A DNA stretch of 64,000 bases from Mycobacterium kyogaense (GCF_003254575.1 NZ_QJUA01000013.1:51734-115733); one strand, 5' to 3'; numbered from the stretch's first letter, positions 17,329-28,176 are shown. Numbers and translations are program-made. The notes: generated by a model not told the origin, from the letters alone.

Positions 17329-17610
17329 GTGGAGCTCCAAGGCCTTGTGGGTTACGTCCTCTTCGCGTTGCAGATCGCCGTGTTGGCGACGACGGCCTAT
17401 GCGTTCGTCCACGCGGCGATCCAGCGCACCGACGCCTACCCGGCGGCCGACAAGCTGACCAAGCCGGTCTGGCTCGTGATCCTGGGCGTGGCCGGTCTGC
17501 TGGCTCTGGTGCTCGGCATCACCGGCGTCGCGATCGCCGCTGTCGCCGCCGGCGTGTATCTGGTCGACGTCCGACCGAAAATCCTCGAGGTGCAAGGGAA
17601 GTCGCGCTAG
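17329..17610 (+). CDS. DUF2516 membrane protein (Rv0476 type)
   Basis: A 93-residue membrane protein with two or three hydrophobic helices: [22 protein letters not shown], then [18 protein letters not shown] running on into [16 protein letters not shown]. Its size and sequence match DUF2516, of unknown function. The start is GTG 17329. Its TAG stop shares a base with the GTG of the next gene (TAGTG), so the two are translationally coupled. Confidence 0.85.
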   Translation: MELQGLVGYVLFALQIAVLATTAYAFVHAAIQRTDAYPAADKLTKPVWLVILGVAGLLALVLGITGVAIAAVAAGVYLVDVRPKILEVQGKSR

Positions 17611-18032
17611 TGCGACGCGTCCTCCTCACCGCGGGCTGCCTCGCCGTCTCGGCCCTGGCATTCGCCCCGGATGCGCCGCATGCTTCAGCGGCGCCCGTGC
17701 TGCAGCCGCCGCCCTACGTCGACCACGTCACCTGGGCCAAATGGGGTGATCTGTCGAGCCTGCGGGTGTATCCGACACCGGCCGGGCGCGACACCTCGGG
17801 CCGGCCCGGCACCGCGGCGCAGGGTGACGAAGCATGGAATGAGGTGCTCGCGCTGTCGCCGGACGCCGCGATCGCGGGGATGAAGGAGCAGTTCATCTGC
17901 CACTGGCGGTTCGCCGAGATCGCCGAGCCCGGCAAGGTGAGCTGGAATCTGGAGCCGTGGCGGCCGGAGGTCAGCCCGGACGAGATGATCGCCGCCCGGT
18001 GCAATCCCGGCGGCACCGAGGAACCGTTCTGA
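17610..18032 (+). CDS. Secreted DUF2599 protein (Rv0477 type)
   Basis: A 140-residue exported protein. The signal peptide has the charged start MRR, hydrophobic core [16 protein letters not shown], and a likely cleavage near ASAA (about residue 28). The mature part is the DUF2599 domain, with [20 protein letters not shown] and two Cys (FICHW and AARCNP) that could form a disulfide. Function is unknown. It overlaps the preceding gene (TAGTG) and the following deoC (TGATG), so it sits inside a coupled operon. Confidence 0.85.
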   Translation: MRRVLLTAGCLAVSALAFAPDAPHASAAPVLQPPPYVDHVTWAKWGDLSSLRVYPTPAGRDTSGRPGTAAQGDEAWNEVLALSPDAAIAGMKEQFICHWRFAEIAEPGKVSWNLEPWRPEVSPDEMIAARCNPGGTEEPF

Positions 18033-18703
18033 TGGGCTACACGCGCGCTGACGTCGCGGCTGTCGTCGACCACACGCTGCTCAAACCCGAAGCGACAGAA
18101 GCCGACATCGTCGCGCTGCTCGCCGAGGCCGTCGAACTCGGCGTGTACGCGGTGTGCGTCTCGCCACCGTTCGTGCCGACGGCACTCACGCTGGCCGCGG
18201 GCCAGGCGGTGGCTGCTGTGGTGGGTTTCCCGTCAGGCAAACACCTTTCGGTGATCAAGGCGCATGAGGCCGCGGTCGCGGTCGAGAGCGGCGCAGCCGA
18301 GATCGACATGGTCATCGACGTCGGCGCCGCGATCGGCGGCGAGCTCGACGTGGTGCGGGCCGATATCGCCGCGGTACGGGATGCAGCGCCCGGCGCGGTG
18401 CTGAAGGTGATCGTCGAATCGTCGGCGCTGGTGGAGTTCGGCGGGTGGCCTCTGCTCACCGATGTGTGCCGGGTGGCAGAGGACGCCGGGGCCGACTTCG
18501 TCAAGACCTCCACCGGGTTTCACCCCTCGGGCGGCGCCTCCGTGCGGGCCGTCGAGGTGATGGCCGCCGCCGTCGGTGGCCGGCTCGGCGTCAAGGCGAG
18601 CGGCGGCATCCGGTCGGCCACCGATGCCGCGGCGATGCTGAACGCCGGTGCGACGCGGCTCGGGCTGTCCGGGACTCGCGCGGTTCTCGACGGCCTGGGG
18701 TGA
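18032..18703 (+). CDS. deoC: Deoxyribose-phosphate aldolase
   Basis: A 223-residue class I aldolase that splits 2-deoxyribose 5-phosphate into acetaldehyde and glyceraldehyde 3-phosphate in deoxynucleoside catabolism. Family motifs are [10 protein letters not shown] near the N-terminus, VVGFPSGKH, and [17 protein letters not shown], whose Lys forms the Schiff base. GVKASGGIR supplies the second conserved Lys. ATG 18032 overlaps the preceding stop (TGATG) and gives the usual family length. Longer in-frame versions would only extend into the DUF2599 gene. Confidence 0.95.
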   Translation: MGYTRADVAAVVDHTLLKPEATEADIVALLAEAVELGVYAVCVSPPFVPTALTLAAGQAVAAVVGFPSGKHLSVIKAHEAAVAVESGAAEIDMVIDVGAAIGGELDVVRADIAAVRDAAPGAVLKVIVESSALVEFGGWPLLTDVCRVAEDAGADFVKTSTGFHPSGGASVRAVEVMAAAVGGRLGVKASGGIRSATDAAAMLNAGATRLGLSGTRAVLDGLG

Positions 18704-18715
18704 GAACGGCCCGGC

Positions 18716-19537
18716 TCAGAACTTCCCGAAGCAGGGGTCGTCGGTCTGCTTGGGCATCGTCGCGTTCTGCGTCGAAAGTCGGCTCTGCACACCGCTGTCG
18801 GTGACCGACACCGAGTCGGCCTTGATGTTCAGCGGGTAGTTCTTGGTCAGCGTCGCCGTGAACGCGTCCAGCGCCGGCTGCACCGATTCGCGGGGCAACG
18901 TGAAGCCCAGGCCCGTCACCTGCTGCACGGCCAGCGAGATGGAGCCGTCGACGACCTGCGGCTTGGCGGTGATGCTGCCCAACGCGCCCTCGAGCTCGAT
19001 CGTGCCGTCGTTGGCGTTGGTGGTGACGCCGGAGACGAAGCTGCCGATCAGCGGAATGGCGCCCTGGATCGTCTGCTTGATGCCGTCCGACGACCAGTCG
19101 ATGGTGGCCACCAGCGAGCCGATCGTTCCGCTCGAGTTCGCGCTGTCCTGGAGGCGCACGTCATCGATGTCGAGGTTGAGCTTCATGCCCTTGGCATCGC
19201 GCACCTGGTTGCCCGCGGTCTCGATGTGGATGTTCGTGTAGTGCCCGGACATGTGCTGCATCAGGAACGGCGGCAGCACCCCGAACGACGCCGTGGCCTT
19301 GTCCTGCACCACGCACTCCACGGTGGAGGCGACCACGGTGTCGGCACGGTTGCGCGCATACAGCTCGCCGCCGAGCAGGCAGGCCAGCACCAGTGCGACG
19401 ACGATGACCGCGGTCAGGATGATGGACAGCGGATCGCTGAAGAACTTCGTGAGCTTCGCCGGCAACGCCGAACCTTTCTGCGGGGGTGGCGACGGTGGGC
19501 CGGGCTGCGGTTGCGGACGGGCCCAGGGATCGGTCAT
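18716..19537 (-). CDS. DUF2993 (LmeA-like) lipid-binding membrane protein
   Basis: A 273-residue protein. A Pro/Gln-rich cytoplasmic start (PQPQPGPPSPPPQKG) precedes one transmembrane helix (LSIILTAVIVVALVLACLLGGELYA, about 37-61). The external domain is of the DUF2993 type, with the recurring pattern of beta strands around GLGFTLPRESVQPALDAF. DUF2993 includes the phospholipid-binding LmeA of lipomannan elongation, and this is the Rv0479c-type relative. A role in envelope lipid handling is inferred. It lies 50 bp downstream of the ureohydrolase gene on the same strand. Confidence 0.8.
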   Translation of the reverse strand: MTDPWARPQPQPGPPSPPPQKGSALPAKLTKFFSDPLSIILTAVIVVALVLACLLGGELYARNRADTVVASTVECVVQDKATASFGVLPPFLMQHMSGHYTNIHIETAGNQVRDAKGMKLNLDIDDVRLQDSANSSGTIGSLVATIDWSSDGIKQTIQGAIPLIGSFVSGVTTNANDGTIELEGALGSITAKPQVVDGSISLAVQQVTGLGFTLPRESVQPALDAFTATLTKNYPLNIKADSVSVTDSGVQSRLSTQNATMPKQTDDPCFGKF

Positions 19538-19587
19538 CCCGCAGATTCTGCCCTACCGACGTGAGCACAACCTGAGCAGCCGTGCGG

Positions 19588-20742
19588 CTACGGCCCCCAG
19601 GCGGGGCGGTTCGCCTTGGCGGCTTTCTTGCCGAGTTTCCCGGAGTTGATCTGGGCGGCCAGGCTGTCCAGGATCACGCGGGAGCTGAGCAGCGCGGTCT
19701 GCTCGGCCCAGTCATACGGCGGTGAGCACTCGACCACCTCGATGCCTGCCAGGCCAGGTTCGGAGATCATCTTGACCAGGTTGAGCGCCTCGCGGGGCAG
19801 CAGGCCGCCCGGCTCCGGCCAGCCGGTCCCCGGCACGAAACCGGCGTCGATCACGTCGATGTCGAACGACAGGTAGACCGCTTTGGCGCCCTTCCACGCG
19901 ATCTCGAGCGCCATCTCCGCGATCTTCTCGATGCCCACCCGCTCCACGTCGCCGACGGTCATCACGGTCGACTTGCGTTGACGGCCCACCTGCACACCCT
20001 CGCGTGGGCTCTGCCACCCGCCGATCCCGATCTGCACCAGGTTGGTCGCGGGGGCGTTCTTGATGTTGGTGGCGTGGAACCACGGGGTGGTGTGCATCCG
20101 CTCGTCGAGGTCGGTCTCCTGGGTGTCGACGTGACGGTCGAAGTGGATGATCCCGATGTTGCCGTCCATGTAGGGCGCAAGACCGCGGATGGTCGGGAAG
20201 CCGATGGAGTGGTCTCCGCCGAGCACGATCGGCATGACGCCCTTGCTCGCGACGTGGGCCATCGCCTGGCTGATCTGGTCGAACGACTTCTCCAGGTTGC
20301 CCGGGATCGTGAAGACGTCGCCGATGTCGACGATGTTGAGCTGTTCCCGCAGATCGACGCCGGTCTCGTAGTTGTAGGTGCCGAACAGGTTGGTCGAGCG
20401 GCGGATGCCCTGCGGGCCGAAGCGGGTGCCGGGACGGTAGGTGGCGCCGGCGTCGAGCGGGACGCCGAAGATGGCGACCTCGGCGTCGTCGACCTCGTTC
20501 ACGTCTTCGATGAACGGGCACTTGAGGAAGGTGCCGCGCTCGCCCGCGAAGTGTGGCTTCTCGCCGCGCACGAACGTGGAGATGCTCCGGTCGTTGATCG
20601 TCGGGGCGGCCTCCAGGCCGAAGCTGAGTCCCCGGTCGATCTCCTCGCGCAGCCGCCGGTCGCCCAGTCGGGCCTCGGCCTGCTGTGCCCAGGCGCCTTC
20701 GGCGTTGGTCAGACTCGGATCGGGGGCGGGCATGTCGGACAT
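19588..20742 (-). CDS. Ureohydrolase family; predicted guanidine hydrolase (would be annotated agmatinase)
   Basis: A 384-residue arginase/agmatinase-fold enzyme. Metal-site motifs are GGDHSIG, HFDRHVDTQE and SFDIDVIDAGFVPGT. The second differs from the usual DAHxD by Arg for Ala and continues DLDERMHTTPWFHATN. An N-terminal extension of about 85 residues precedes the catalytic core, longer than in typical agmatinases (about 300-350). These traits, as I recall, mark the GdmH-type guanidine hydrolases that release urea and ammonia with nickel. The immediately upstream guanidine-III riboswitch-like RNA strongly supports guanidine as substrate. M. tuberculosis has a different gene (Rv0480c, amidohydrolase) at this point. 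ATG 20742 follows AGGAGGAG. Confidence covers family; the substrate is inferred. Confidence 0.85.
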   Translation of the reverse strand: MSDMPAPDPSLTNAEGAWAQQAEARLGDRRLREEIDRGLSFGLEAAPTINDRSISTFVRGEKPHFAGERGTFLKCPFIEDVNEVDDAEVAIFGVPLDAGATYRPGTRFGPQGIRRSTNLFGTYNYETGVDLREQLNIVDIGDVFTIPGNLEKSFDQISQAMAHVASKGVMPIVLGGDHSIGFPTIRGLAPYMDGNIGIIHFDRHVDTQETDLDERMHTTPWFHATNIKNAPATNLVQIGIGGWQSPREGVQVGRQRKSTVMTVGDVERVGIEKIAEMALEIAWKGAKAVYLSFDIDVIDAGFVPGTGWPEPGGLLPREALNLVKMISEPGLAGIEVVECSPPYDWAEQTALLSSRVILDSLAAQINSGKLGKKAAKANRPAWGP

Positions 20743-20755
20743 GAGTGCTCCTCCT

Positions 20756-20797
20756 GCGCCGTCTTGTCGCTGACCGGGTACGACGCACCTCGTCCGG
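20756..20797 (-). promoter_or_regulatory. Guanidine-III (ykkC-III) riboswitch candidate
   Basis: On the minus strand the 42-nt element reads CCGGACGAGGTGCGTCGTAC, then CCGGTCAGCGACAAGACGGC, then GC. It is almost identical to the Thermobifida guanidine-III aptamer as I remember it, differing by one C-to-T change and one inserted C. GCGTCGT pairs with ACGGCGC over 7 bp with a single G-U wobble (the pseudoknot helix), and the two CCGG segments pair with each other. The 3' strand ends at 20756, directly against the Shine-Dalgarno AGGAGGAG (20748-20755) of the ureohydrolase. Guanidine binding would therefore be expected to change access to the ribosome-binding site. Confidence 0.88.
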
Positions 20798-20873
20798 GGA
20801 GCGGGGTCACCGACTCCTGTGAGCCATTGTCAGCACGCGCGCGAGAACCTGTCCACCGGAGACGGGCACTTTC

Positions 20874-21662
20874 TCAGACGGGCGCAACCGCCGACCACGG
20901 CACCGTCAGCACCCCGTCGCGCAGCGGCCGCCGCGGGGTGGTCACCGGAAGTCCCTGCGCGGCAAGCATTTCCATCATCGCCCGCCATCGCACCCTGGGT
21001 CCGAAGACCCCGTGGGCGGCGCTGCTGGCCCAGGCCCGGTCGGCGGCGGTGAGCAGCGTGTGGATGGGCTGGCCGGGCACGTTGTGGTGGATCAGGACTT
21101 TGGGCAGCCGCTCGGCCAGGTCGGAGGGCCGCTCGATCGCGAACGGGTCGCAGGCCAGCGTCAGGCTCACCGCGGCGCTTGCGTCGAGCAGGACCCAGCA
21201 GCAGCGGCGGCCCAGCTCGTCGCAGGTGCCGTCGACGATCAGCCCGCCCGGCGCCAACCCGTCCCGCATCGCCGCCCACGCGTCGGGGACCGCGTCGAGC
21301 GGATACTGCCGCAACACGTTGAACGCGCGTACAAGCACCGGCCGGTGCCCCGCCAGTTCGAAGCCTCCGAGCGCGAAGTCGACCCCTGGTCCGGCCGCGG
21401 CCCGAGCCACGTCGACCCGGTGCGGGTCGATCTCCAGGCCCAGCACGCGCACATCGGAGCGCACCTGCCGCAGCCGCATCGCGAGCTCCAAGGTGGTCAC
21501 CGGTAGGGCGCCGTAACCCAGATCGACGACGAGCGGGTCGGCGGCGCTCTGCAGTGCGGTGCGCACCCGGGCCGAGTGCACGAGCCACCGATCGCTGCGC
21601 CGCAGCCGGTTGTGTCCTGTGGTGCCCCGTGTGACCGCGCCGAGTGGACGGGAGCCGGTCAC
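20874..21662 (-). CDS. Class I SAM-dependent methyltransferase
   Basis: A 262-residue protein with a class I methyltransferase fold. Motif I is LVVDLGYGALPVTTLELAM (about 45-63), the strand-2 acidic end is RVLGLEIDPHRV, and a later strand is ALAPGGLIVDGTCDELGRRC-like. Its substrate is unknown. It lies 8 bp after the DUF2505 gene on the same strand. The riboswitch and ureohydrolase follow 76 bp downstream, so read-through is possible. The start is GTG 21662. Confidence 0.75.
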   Translation of the reverse strand: MTGSRPLGAVTRGTTGHNRLRRSDRWLVHSARVRTALQSAADPLVVDLGYGALPVTTLELAMRLRQVRSDVRVLGLEIDPHRVDVARAAAGPGVDFALGGFELAGHRPVLVRAFNVLRQYPLDAVPDAWAAMRDGLAPGGLIVDGTCDELGRRCCWVLLDASAAVSLTLACDPFAIERPSDLAERLPKVLIHHNVPGQPIHTLLTAADRAWASSAAHGVFGPRVRWRAMMEMLAAQGLPVTTPRRPLRDGVLTVPWSAVAPV

Positions 21663-21669
21663 CGCCGTC

Positions 21670-22176
21670 TCAGCTGTTCTCGGCGATCCACACCGTGGTG
21701 AACCGCTGTTCGGCGATCAGCAGGTCGACCAGCTGGTGGCCGATGAAGTTCTCGATCTTGCCGCCCAGTAGCGGGACCCGGACCTCGACGGTCGCCGTGA
21801 ACGCCAACCGTGACCCGGGCCCGGCGGGTGCCAGCGCCGCGGACCCGCGCAACCCGGCGGGCGCGCCGGGGATCGACCCGGTCACCGTGGCCGAGGTGTG
21901 GCCGTCGACGACGGGTGCCCAGAGCTCTTCCCGGACGAAACTGAGGTCACCCCGGTGGAACTGCGTGACGACGGCAGGGAGCCGGTCCGCGCGCAGCGTC
22001 TGCGTGGTCTTGATCCGCAGTCCGCCGTCGGCGTCGACCGTCATCTCGTCGAGGGTGGCGTGGTCGGCACCGGAGCCATCGAGCCGCACCAGCCAGTACT
22101 GCTCGTCGCTGAATGCGCGGTGCACCTGTTCGACGGTGCCCCCGTACTCGGCGGCCATGTCGAATGAACGCGGCAT
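21670..22176 (-). CDS. DUF2505 protein (Rv0481c type)
   Basis: A 168-residue protein of the DUF2505 (START/SRPBCC-like) family. It starts [32 protein letters not shown] and shows the beta-rich pattern of a ligand-binding helix-grip fold, ending [19 protein letters not shown]. No catalytic residues can be named. ATG 22176 is 26 bp from the divergent murB start, so both promoters lie in a very short spacer or inside the coding regions. Confidence 0.85.
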   Translation of the reverse strand: MPRSFDMAAEYGGTVEQVHRAFSDEQYWLVRLDGSGADHATLDEMTVDADGGLRIKTTQTLRADRLPAVVTQFHRGDLSFVREELWAPVVDGHTSATVTGSIPGAPAGLRGSAALAPAGPGSRLAFTATVEVRVPLLGGKIENFIGHQLVDLLIAEQRFTTVWIAENS

Positions 22177-22202
22177 GGCAAACCACGCTACCGTTACCGC
22201 CC

Positions 22203-23252
<1,050 letters not shown>

Positions 23253-23267
23253 GTACGCTGGCAACAC

Positions 23268-24560
23268 GTGAGCCCTGCCAAACCGATCAACAGGCGGCGA
23301 GCGCTTGCCGCTCTGGCGGTCGGCGTCGCGGCGCCAGCTGTTCTGGCCGCCTGCCGGTCCGAGAACGGTACCGCCGCCTCCGGTCAGTCCGCCGACGACG
23401 CGCCGGCAGCGCCGGTCCTGAGCTACCAGCCCAAGAACGCTGCCGACGACGTCGCCCCCACCGCACGCGTCGCGGCCCGGGTCGAGAACGGCTGGTTCCA
23501 GAAGATCAGCCTCACCAACACCGACGGCAAGGTCGTCGCGGGCGCGCTCAATCGTGATCGCACCGAGTTCACCGCATCCGAACCGCTGGGCTACGGCGTC
23601 GAGTACCGCTGGGCGGGCACGGTGGTCGGGCAGGACGGCAAATCGGTCCCGGTCAAGGCGTCGTTCACCACGGTGAACCCCAGCACGCAGGTCAACGGGC
23701 AGTTCCAGCTCTCGGACGGTCAGACGGTCGGGGTGGCCGCGCCGATCATCCTGCAGTTCGACGCCGCCATCGCCGACGAGGACCGGGCCGCGGTCGAGAA
23801 GGCCGTCAAGGTCACCACGACGCCCGAGGTCGAAGGCAGCTGGGCGTGGCTGCCCGACGAGGTCGGCGGCTCCCGCATGCACTGGCGGACCAAGGAGTAC
23901 TACCCGTCGGGCACCGCCGTGCACGTCGACGCGAAGCTCTACGGCGTGCCGTTCGGGCAGGACGCTTACGGCGCGAGCGACTCGACGCTGGACTTCACGA
24001 TCGGCCGGCGGCAGGTGGTGAAGGCCGAGGCGTCGACGCACCGCATCCAGGTGCTCGACGAGTCGGGCGCGGTGATCATGGACTTCCCCTGCAGCTACGG
24101 CGAGGGCGATCTGGACCGCAACGTCACCCGCAGCGGCATTCACGTGGTCACCGAGAAGTACGAAGACTTCTACATGACCAACCCGGCCGCGGGCTACGCC
24201 AACGTGCACGAGCGTTTCGCGGTGCGCATCTCCAACAACGGCGAGTTCATCCACTGCAACCCGAACAGCATCGGCGCGCAGGGCAACACCAACGTCACCA
24301 ACGGCTGCATCAACCTGAACCTGGAGAACTCGCAGGAGTACTTCAACTCCGCGCTCTACGGCGATCCGGTCGAGGTGACGGGAACCCGCATCGATCTGTC
24401 CTACGCCGACGGCGACATCTGGGACTGGGTGGTGCCGTGGGACGAGTGGACGTCGATGTCGGCGCTGTCGAAGGAGAAGAAGACCGGCAGCATCCCGAGC
24501 ACCGCACCGGCGACGCCGTCGGATGCGCCGCAGCCGGTCAGCGGCCGCCCCGGCGGCTAG
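23268..24560 (+). CDS. lprQ: L,D-transpeptidase lipoprotein LprQ (LdtMt5 type)
   Basis: A 430-residue lipoprotein peptidoglycan cross-linking enzyme. The N-terminus has a twin-Arg-containing signal ([20 protein letters not shown]) ending in lipobox LAAC, with Cys about residue 29. Immunoglobulin-like domains fill about 45-240. The YkuD catalytic domain follows, with [20 protein letters not shown] where the final Cys is the nucleophile; Asn replaces the His of the common SHGC motif. The C-terminus is a Pro/Ala-rich tail, as in LdtMt5. It acts outside the membrane forming 3-3 cross-links. It is downstream of murB. Confidence 0.93.
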   Translation: MSPAKPINRRRALAALAVGVAAPAVLAACRSENGTAASGQSADDAPAAPVLSYQPKNAADDVAPTARVAARVENGWFQKISLTNTDGKVVAGALNRDRTEFTASEPLGYGVEYRWAGTVVGQDGKSVPVKASFTTVNPSTQVNGQFQLSDGQTVGVAAPIILQFDAAIADEDRAAVEKAVKVTTTPEVEGSWAWLPDEVGGSRMHWRTKEYYPSGTAVHVDAKLYGVPFGQDAYGASDSTLDFTIGRRQVVKAEASTHRIQVLDESGAVIMDFPCSYGEGDLDRNVTRSGIHVVTEKYEDFYMTNPAAGYANVHERFAVRISNNGEFIHCNPNSIGAQGNTNVTNGCINLNLENSQEYFNSALYGDPVEVTGTRIDLSYADGDIWDWVVPWDEWTSMSALSKEKKTGSIPSTAPATPSDAPQPVSGRPGG

Positions 24561-24563
24561 GCC

Positions 24564-25319
24564 TCAGCGGCGGTTGAACCGGGAGCCCGCCGAGCCGCTG
24601 ACCTGGTCCCGCGGTCGCATCACGATCAGATCCAGGTCGACGTGTGACGGGCGGCTGGCCACGAAGCCGATGACCTCGGCGACGTCCTCGGCCACCAGCG
24701 GTGTGACGCCCTGGTACACCTTCGCGGCGCGCTCGTCGTCGCCCTCGAAGCGGTTGAGGGAGAACTCCGTCCTCACCATCCCCGGCGCGACCTCGGTCAG
24801 CCGCACCGGCTGCCCCAGCAGTTCACTGCGCAGTGTGCGGTGCAGCACGCCCTGGGCGTGCTTGGCCGAGGTGTAGCCGGCGCCGTTGTCGTAGATCTCG
24901 ACCGCGGCGATGGAGGTGACGGTGACGATCAGGCCGTCGCCCGAGGCGATCAGTTTGGGCAGCAGCGCCCGCGTGACGTGCAGGGTACCCATCACGTTGG
25001 CCTCCCACATCCACCGCCAGTGCTCGATGTCGGCGTCGGCCACCGACTCGAGCCCACGTGCTCCGCCGGCGTTGTTGACGAGCACGTCGACCCGGTCGAG
25101 CCGGCCCGCCATCGCCGCCACCGCTTCGGGGTCAGTGACGTCGGCCACAATGGCAGTACCGTCCAGCTCGGCGGCCAGGGCCGTGATCGGGGCTTCACGA
25201 CGGGCCACGCAGATCACGTGAAAGCCTTGTGCGGCAAGGGTTCTGGCGGTTGCTTCCCCGATTCCCGCGCTCGCGCCGGTGACCACGGCGACCGGTCGGG
25301 CATCTGATGGCGTCGTCAT
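24564..25319 (-). CDS. Classical short-chain dehydrogenase/reductase (Rv0484c type)
   Basis: A 251-residue SDR from ATG 25319 (MTTPSDARPVAVVTGAS). It has TGASAGIGEAT for cofactor binding, NNAGG, the catalytic Ser in VTVTSIAAVEI, and YTSAKHAQG (YxxxK). The substrate is unknown. A longer in-frame version extends into the spacer and lacks any family sequence, so it was not used. It converges with lprQ, leaving 3 bp between stops, and is divergent from the ROK regulator across 190 bp. Confidence 0.92.
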   Translation of the reverse strand: MTTPSDARPVAVVTGASAGIGEATARTLAAQGFHVICVARREAPITALAAELDGTAIVADVTDPEAVAAMAGRLDRVDVLVNNAGGARGLESVADADIEHWRWMWEANVMGTLHVTRALLPKLIASGDGLIVTVTSIAAVEIYDNGAGYTSAKHAQGVLHRTLRSELLGQPVRLTEVAPGMVRTEFSLNRFEGDDERAAKVYQGVTPLVAEDVAEVIGFVASRPSHVDLDLIVMRPRDQVSGSAGSRFNRR

Positions 25320-25509
25320 GATCCCAACCCTAGGCCCCGTGCTACATTGACCCGGTGTTCGGTACCAGTCCGGCAGTGAATGCTGCCCCGCGGCGTGCGT
25401 GTTGTTGTTGCGCACCTCGCCGCGCCTGACTGCAGCCGGACTTTCCCGTCCCATCGCGTCGCCAGGTGTGGCCCCCGGCCCCCTGACAGACCGATCCGGA
25501 GACGATTCC

Positions 25510-26814
25510 ATGACCAGCTCGATCCCCGCCCGCTCGCACCGCACTCAGGCCACCAAAGGCACCCGGCCCACGCGGATCGGCGACGCTGCCCGCTACCCGC
25601 AGGCCCTGGTGCACCAGATCGTGCCCCCGGCGCTGCGGGTGCCCGAGGCGGCGGCCGCATTGGTGTTCGCCGCGGCACGACACCGCGGACCGATCGCCCG
25701 CGACGCGATCGCAGGGGTCACCGATCTCTCGATCGCCACCGTCAACCGGCAGGTCACCGCGCTGCTCGAGGTGGGCCTGCTGCGCGAGCGCGCTGACCTG
25801 GCTGTCTCGGGCGCCATCGGCAGGCCCCGGGTGCCTGTCGAGGTCAACCACGAACCGTTCCTGGCGCTCGGCGTGCACATCGGTGCGCGCACCACCAGCA
25901 TCGTCGCGACCGATCTGCTCGGTCGCACGCTCGATGTCGTGGAGACGCCGACCCCGCGCGGGCCACAGGCCGCGGCGCTCACCGCGATCGCCGGCAGCGC
26001 CCAGCGCTACCTGAGCCGGTGGCATCGCAGGCGCCCGCTGTGGGTGGGAGTCGCCGCCGGTGGCGTGGTCGACAGCACCACCGGCTACCTCGATCATCCG
26101 CGGCTGGGCTGGTCGGATGCGCCGGTCGGGCCGGTGCTGGCCGAGGCGCTCGGCCTGCCGGTGTCGCTGGCCGCGCACGTCGACGCGATGGCCGGCGCCG
26201 AGTTGCTGCTGGGGCAGCGCCGGGCGCCCGGCCGCGCCGCGACCAGCCTCTACGTGTACGCCCGCGAGACCGTCGGCTACGCGCTGGTCATCGGCGGACA
26301 GGTGCACTCGCCGGCCAGCGGCCCCGGCACGATCGCTGCGCTGCCCGCGCACTCCGAACTGCTCGGCGGCAGTGGCGAATTGGAGTCGACGGTCAGCGAC
26401 GAGGCCGTCCTCGTGGCGGCCCGGAAGGCGCGCATCGTGCCTGCCGACGGCCCCGGGTCGACCGTGACGGCCGTGCTGCGCGCGGCGCGGCAGGGGGACG
26501 AGGCGGCCGTCGCGCTGGTCACCGAACGCGCCCGCGTCCTCGGCGAGGCGGTGGCCCTGCTGCGCGACATGCTCAACCCCGACGACCTGGTGGTCGGGGG
26601 ACAGGCGTTCACCGAATACGCCGACGCGATGGATGCCGTCGAAGACGCTTTCGCCAGGCGCTCCGTGCTCGGCCACCGTGACATCCGGATGACGGCCTTC
26701 GGCAACAGGGTCCAAGAGGCGGGGGCCGGCATCGTCTCCCTCGGTGGCATATTCGCCGACCCGGTGGGTGCCATGCGGCGTGCCCAGGCCCGCCGCCCCG
26801 AGGTGAGTGCCTGA
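25510..26814 (+). CDS. ROK-family transcriptional regulator (Rv0485 type)
   Basis: A 434-residue regulator from ATG 25510. It has an N-terminal winged helix (about 58-110: RDAIAGVTDLSIATVNRQVTALLEVGLL), then a ROK sugar-kinase-like domain starting LALGVHIGARTTSIVATDLLG. The Cys-rich zinc motif of canonical ROK proteins is missing; the equivalent segment reads HSELLGGSGELES. This points to a repressor whose ligand site is altered. The M. tuberculosis ortholog affects pe13/ppe18 expression. It lies just upstream of mshA on the same strand, with a 51-bp gap. Confidence 0.9.
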   Translation: MTSSIPARSHRTQATKGTRPTRIGDAARYPQALVHQIVPPALRVPEAAAALVFAAARHRGPIARDAIAGVTDLSIATVNRQVTALLEVGLLRERADLAVSGAIGRPRVPVEVNHEPFLALGVHIGARTTSIVATDLLGRTLDVVETPTPRGPQAAALTAIAGSAQRYLSRWHRRRPLWVGVAAGGVVDSTTGYLDHPRLGWSDAPVGPVLAEALGLPVSLAAHVDAMAGAELLLGQRRAPGRAATSLYVYARETVGYALVIGGQVHSPASGPGTIAALPAHSELLGGSGELESTVSDEAVLVAARKARIVPADGPGSTVTAVLRAARQGDEAAVALVTERARVLGEAVALLRDMLNPDDLVVGGQAFTEYADAMDAVEDAFARRSVLGHRDIRMTAFGNRVQEAGAGIVSLGGIFADPVGAMRRAQARRPEVSA

Positions 26815-26865
26815 GCGGGCGGTGCGACGGGGTGGTGTCGCCACGCCGCGGTGTAGACATGACAT

Positions 26866-28176
26866 GTGCGTCTGACGACCGACCCCCTGCCCGTGCCGCG
26901 CCGGGTGGCGGTGTTGTCCGTGCACACCTCACCGCTCGCGCAGCCCGGTACCGGTGACGCGGGCGGCATGAACGTCTACGTGCTGCAGACCGCCCTCGAG
27001 ATGGCGCAGCGCGGTGTCGACGTGGAGATCTTCACCAGGGCGACGTCGTCGACGGACGCGCCGGTGGTCAAAGTGGCGCCGGGCGTGCTGGTCCGCAACG
27101 TGGCCGCCGGCCCGTTCGAAGGACTGGAGAAGAACGATCTGCCCACGCAGCTGTGTGCGTTCACCGCAGGTGTGCTGCGGGCCGAGGCCACGCACGAGCC
27201 GGGCTACTACGACATCGTGCACTCGCACTACTGGCTCTCCGGACAGGTCGGCTGGTTGGCCGCCGACAGGTGGGCGGTCCCCCTCGTGCACACCGCGCAC
27301 ACGTTGGCCGCAGTCAAGAACGCCGCGCTCGCCGAGGGCGACACCCCCGAACCACCCCTGCGTTCGATCGGTGAGCAGCAGGTCGTCGACGCCGCCGACC
27401 GTCTCATCGTCAACACCGAACACGAAGCGACACAACTGGTTTCGCTCCATCATGCCGATCCCGATCACATCGACGTGGTGTATCCGGGTGTCGACCTGAC
27501 CACGTTCACCCCCGGTGACGCGTCCGCCGCGCGGGCCGCGCTGGGCCTCCCGGCCGGAGTGCCGATCGTGGCATTCGTCGGCCGCATCCAGCCGTTGAAG
27601 GCACCCGACGTGCTGCTGCGCGCGGCAGCACTGCTGCCGGGTGCGCACGTGGTGATCGCGGGCGGACCGTCCGGATCCGGCCTGGCGCAGCCCGACGGAC
27701 TGGTTCGGCTGGCCGCCGAACTGGGTATCGCCGAGCGCGTGACGTTCCTGCCGCCCCAATCACAGGCCGGTCTGGTCGCGGTCTATCGCGCGGCCGACGT
27801 CGTCGCGGTGCCCAGCTACTCGGAGTCCTTCGGGCTGGTCGCCGTGGAGGCGCAGGCATGCGGCACACCTGTGGTCGCCGCGTCGGTGGGCGGCCTCCCG
27901 GTCGCGGTGCGGGACGGGGTCAGCGGCGCGCTGGTCGAGGGGCACGATCCCGCCGACTGGGCCGTAACGCTCTCCCGCGTGCTGGCCGCCGATGCCTCGA
28001 CGCTGCGCCGCGCCGCCGGCGAGCACGCCGCCGGCTTCTCCTGGGGCCACACCGTCGACGGCCTGCTCGGCAGCTATGGCCGCGCGATCGACGAGCACCG
28101 AGGACGTCACCTTCCGACCGTCGCGGCCCGCAGAGGCGGGCGCCGATTCTCGATGCGCAGGGGAGTTCGGGCATGA
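26866..28176 (+). CDS. mshA: D-inositol-3-phosphate glycosyltransferase MshA
   Basis: A 436-residue GT4 enzyme that joins GlcNAc from UDP-GlcNAc to 1D-myo-inositol 3-phosphate, the first step of mycothiol synthesis. The glycine-rich N-terminal loop is [12 protein letters not shown]. The acceptor domain has HSHYWLSG and [11 protein letters not shown]. The C-terminal donor site reads [20 protein letters not shown] (EX7E). GTG 26866 is the start. Its stop overlaps the next ATG (ATGA). Confidence 0.95.
   Translation: MRLTTDPLPVPRRVAVLSVHTSPLAQPGTGDAGGMNVYVLQTALEMAQRGVDVEIFTRATSSTDAPVVKVAPGVLVRNVAAGPFEGLEKNDLPTQLCAFTAGVLRAEATHEPGYYDIVHSHYWLSGQVGWLAADRWAVPLVHTAHTLAAVKNAALAEGDTPEPPLRSIGEQQVVDAADRLIVNTEHEATQLVSLHHADPDHIDVVYPGVDLTTFTPGDASAARAALGLPAGVPIVAFVGRIQPLKAPDVLLRAAALLPGAHVVIAGGPSGSGLAQPDGLVRLAAELGIAERVTFLPPQSQAGLVAVYRAADVVAVPSYSESFGLVAVEAQACGTPVVAASVGGLPVAVRDGVSGALVEGHDPADWAVTLSRVLAADASTLRRAAGEHAAGFSWGHTVDGLLGSYGRAIDEHRGRHLPTVAARRGGRRFSMRRGVRA

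Noticed and set aside
19588..20742. Plain agmatinase assignment
   Set aside because: The guanidine-III riboswitch upstream, the altered DRHVDT motif and the N-terminal extension point to guanidine instead. Agmatine remains possible but less likely.
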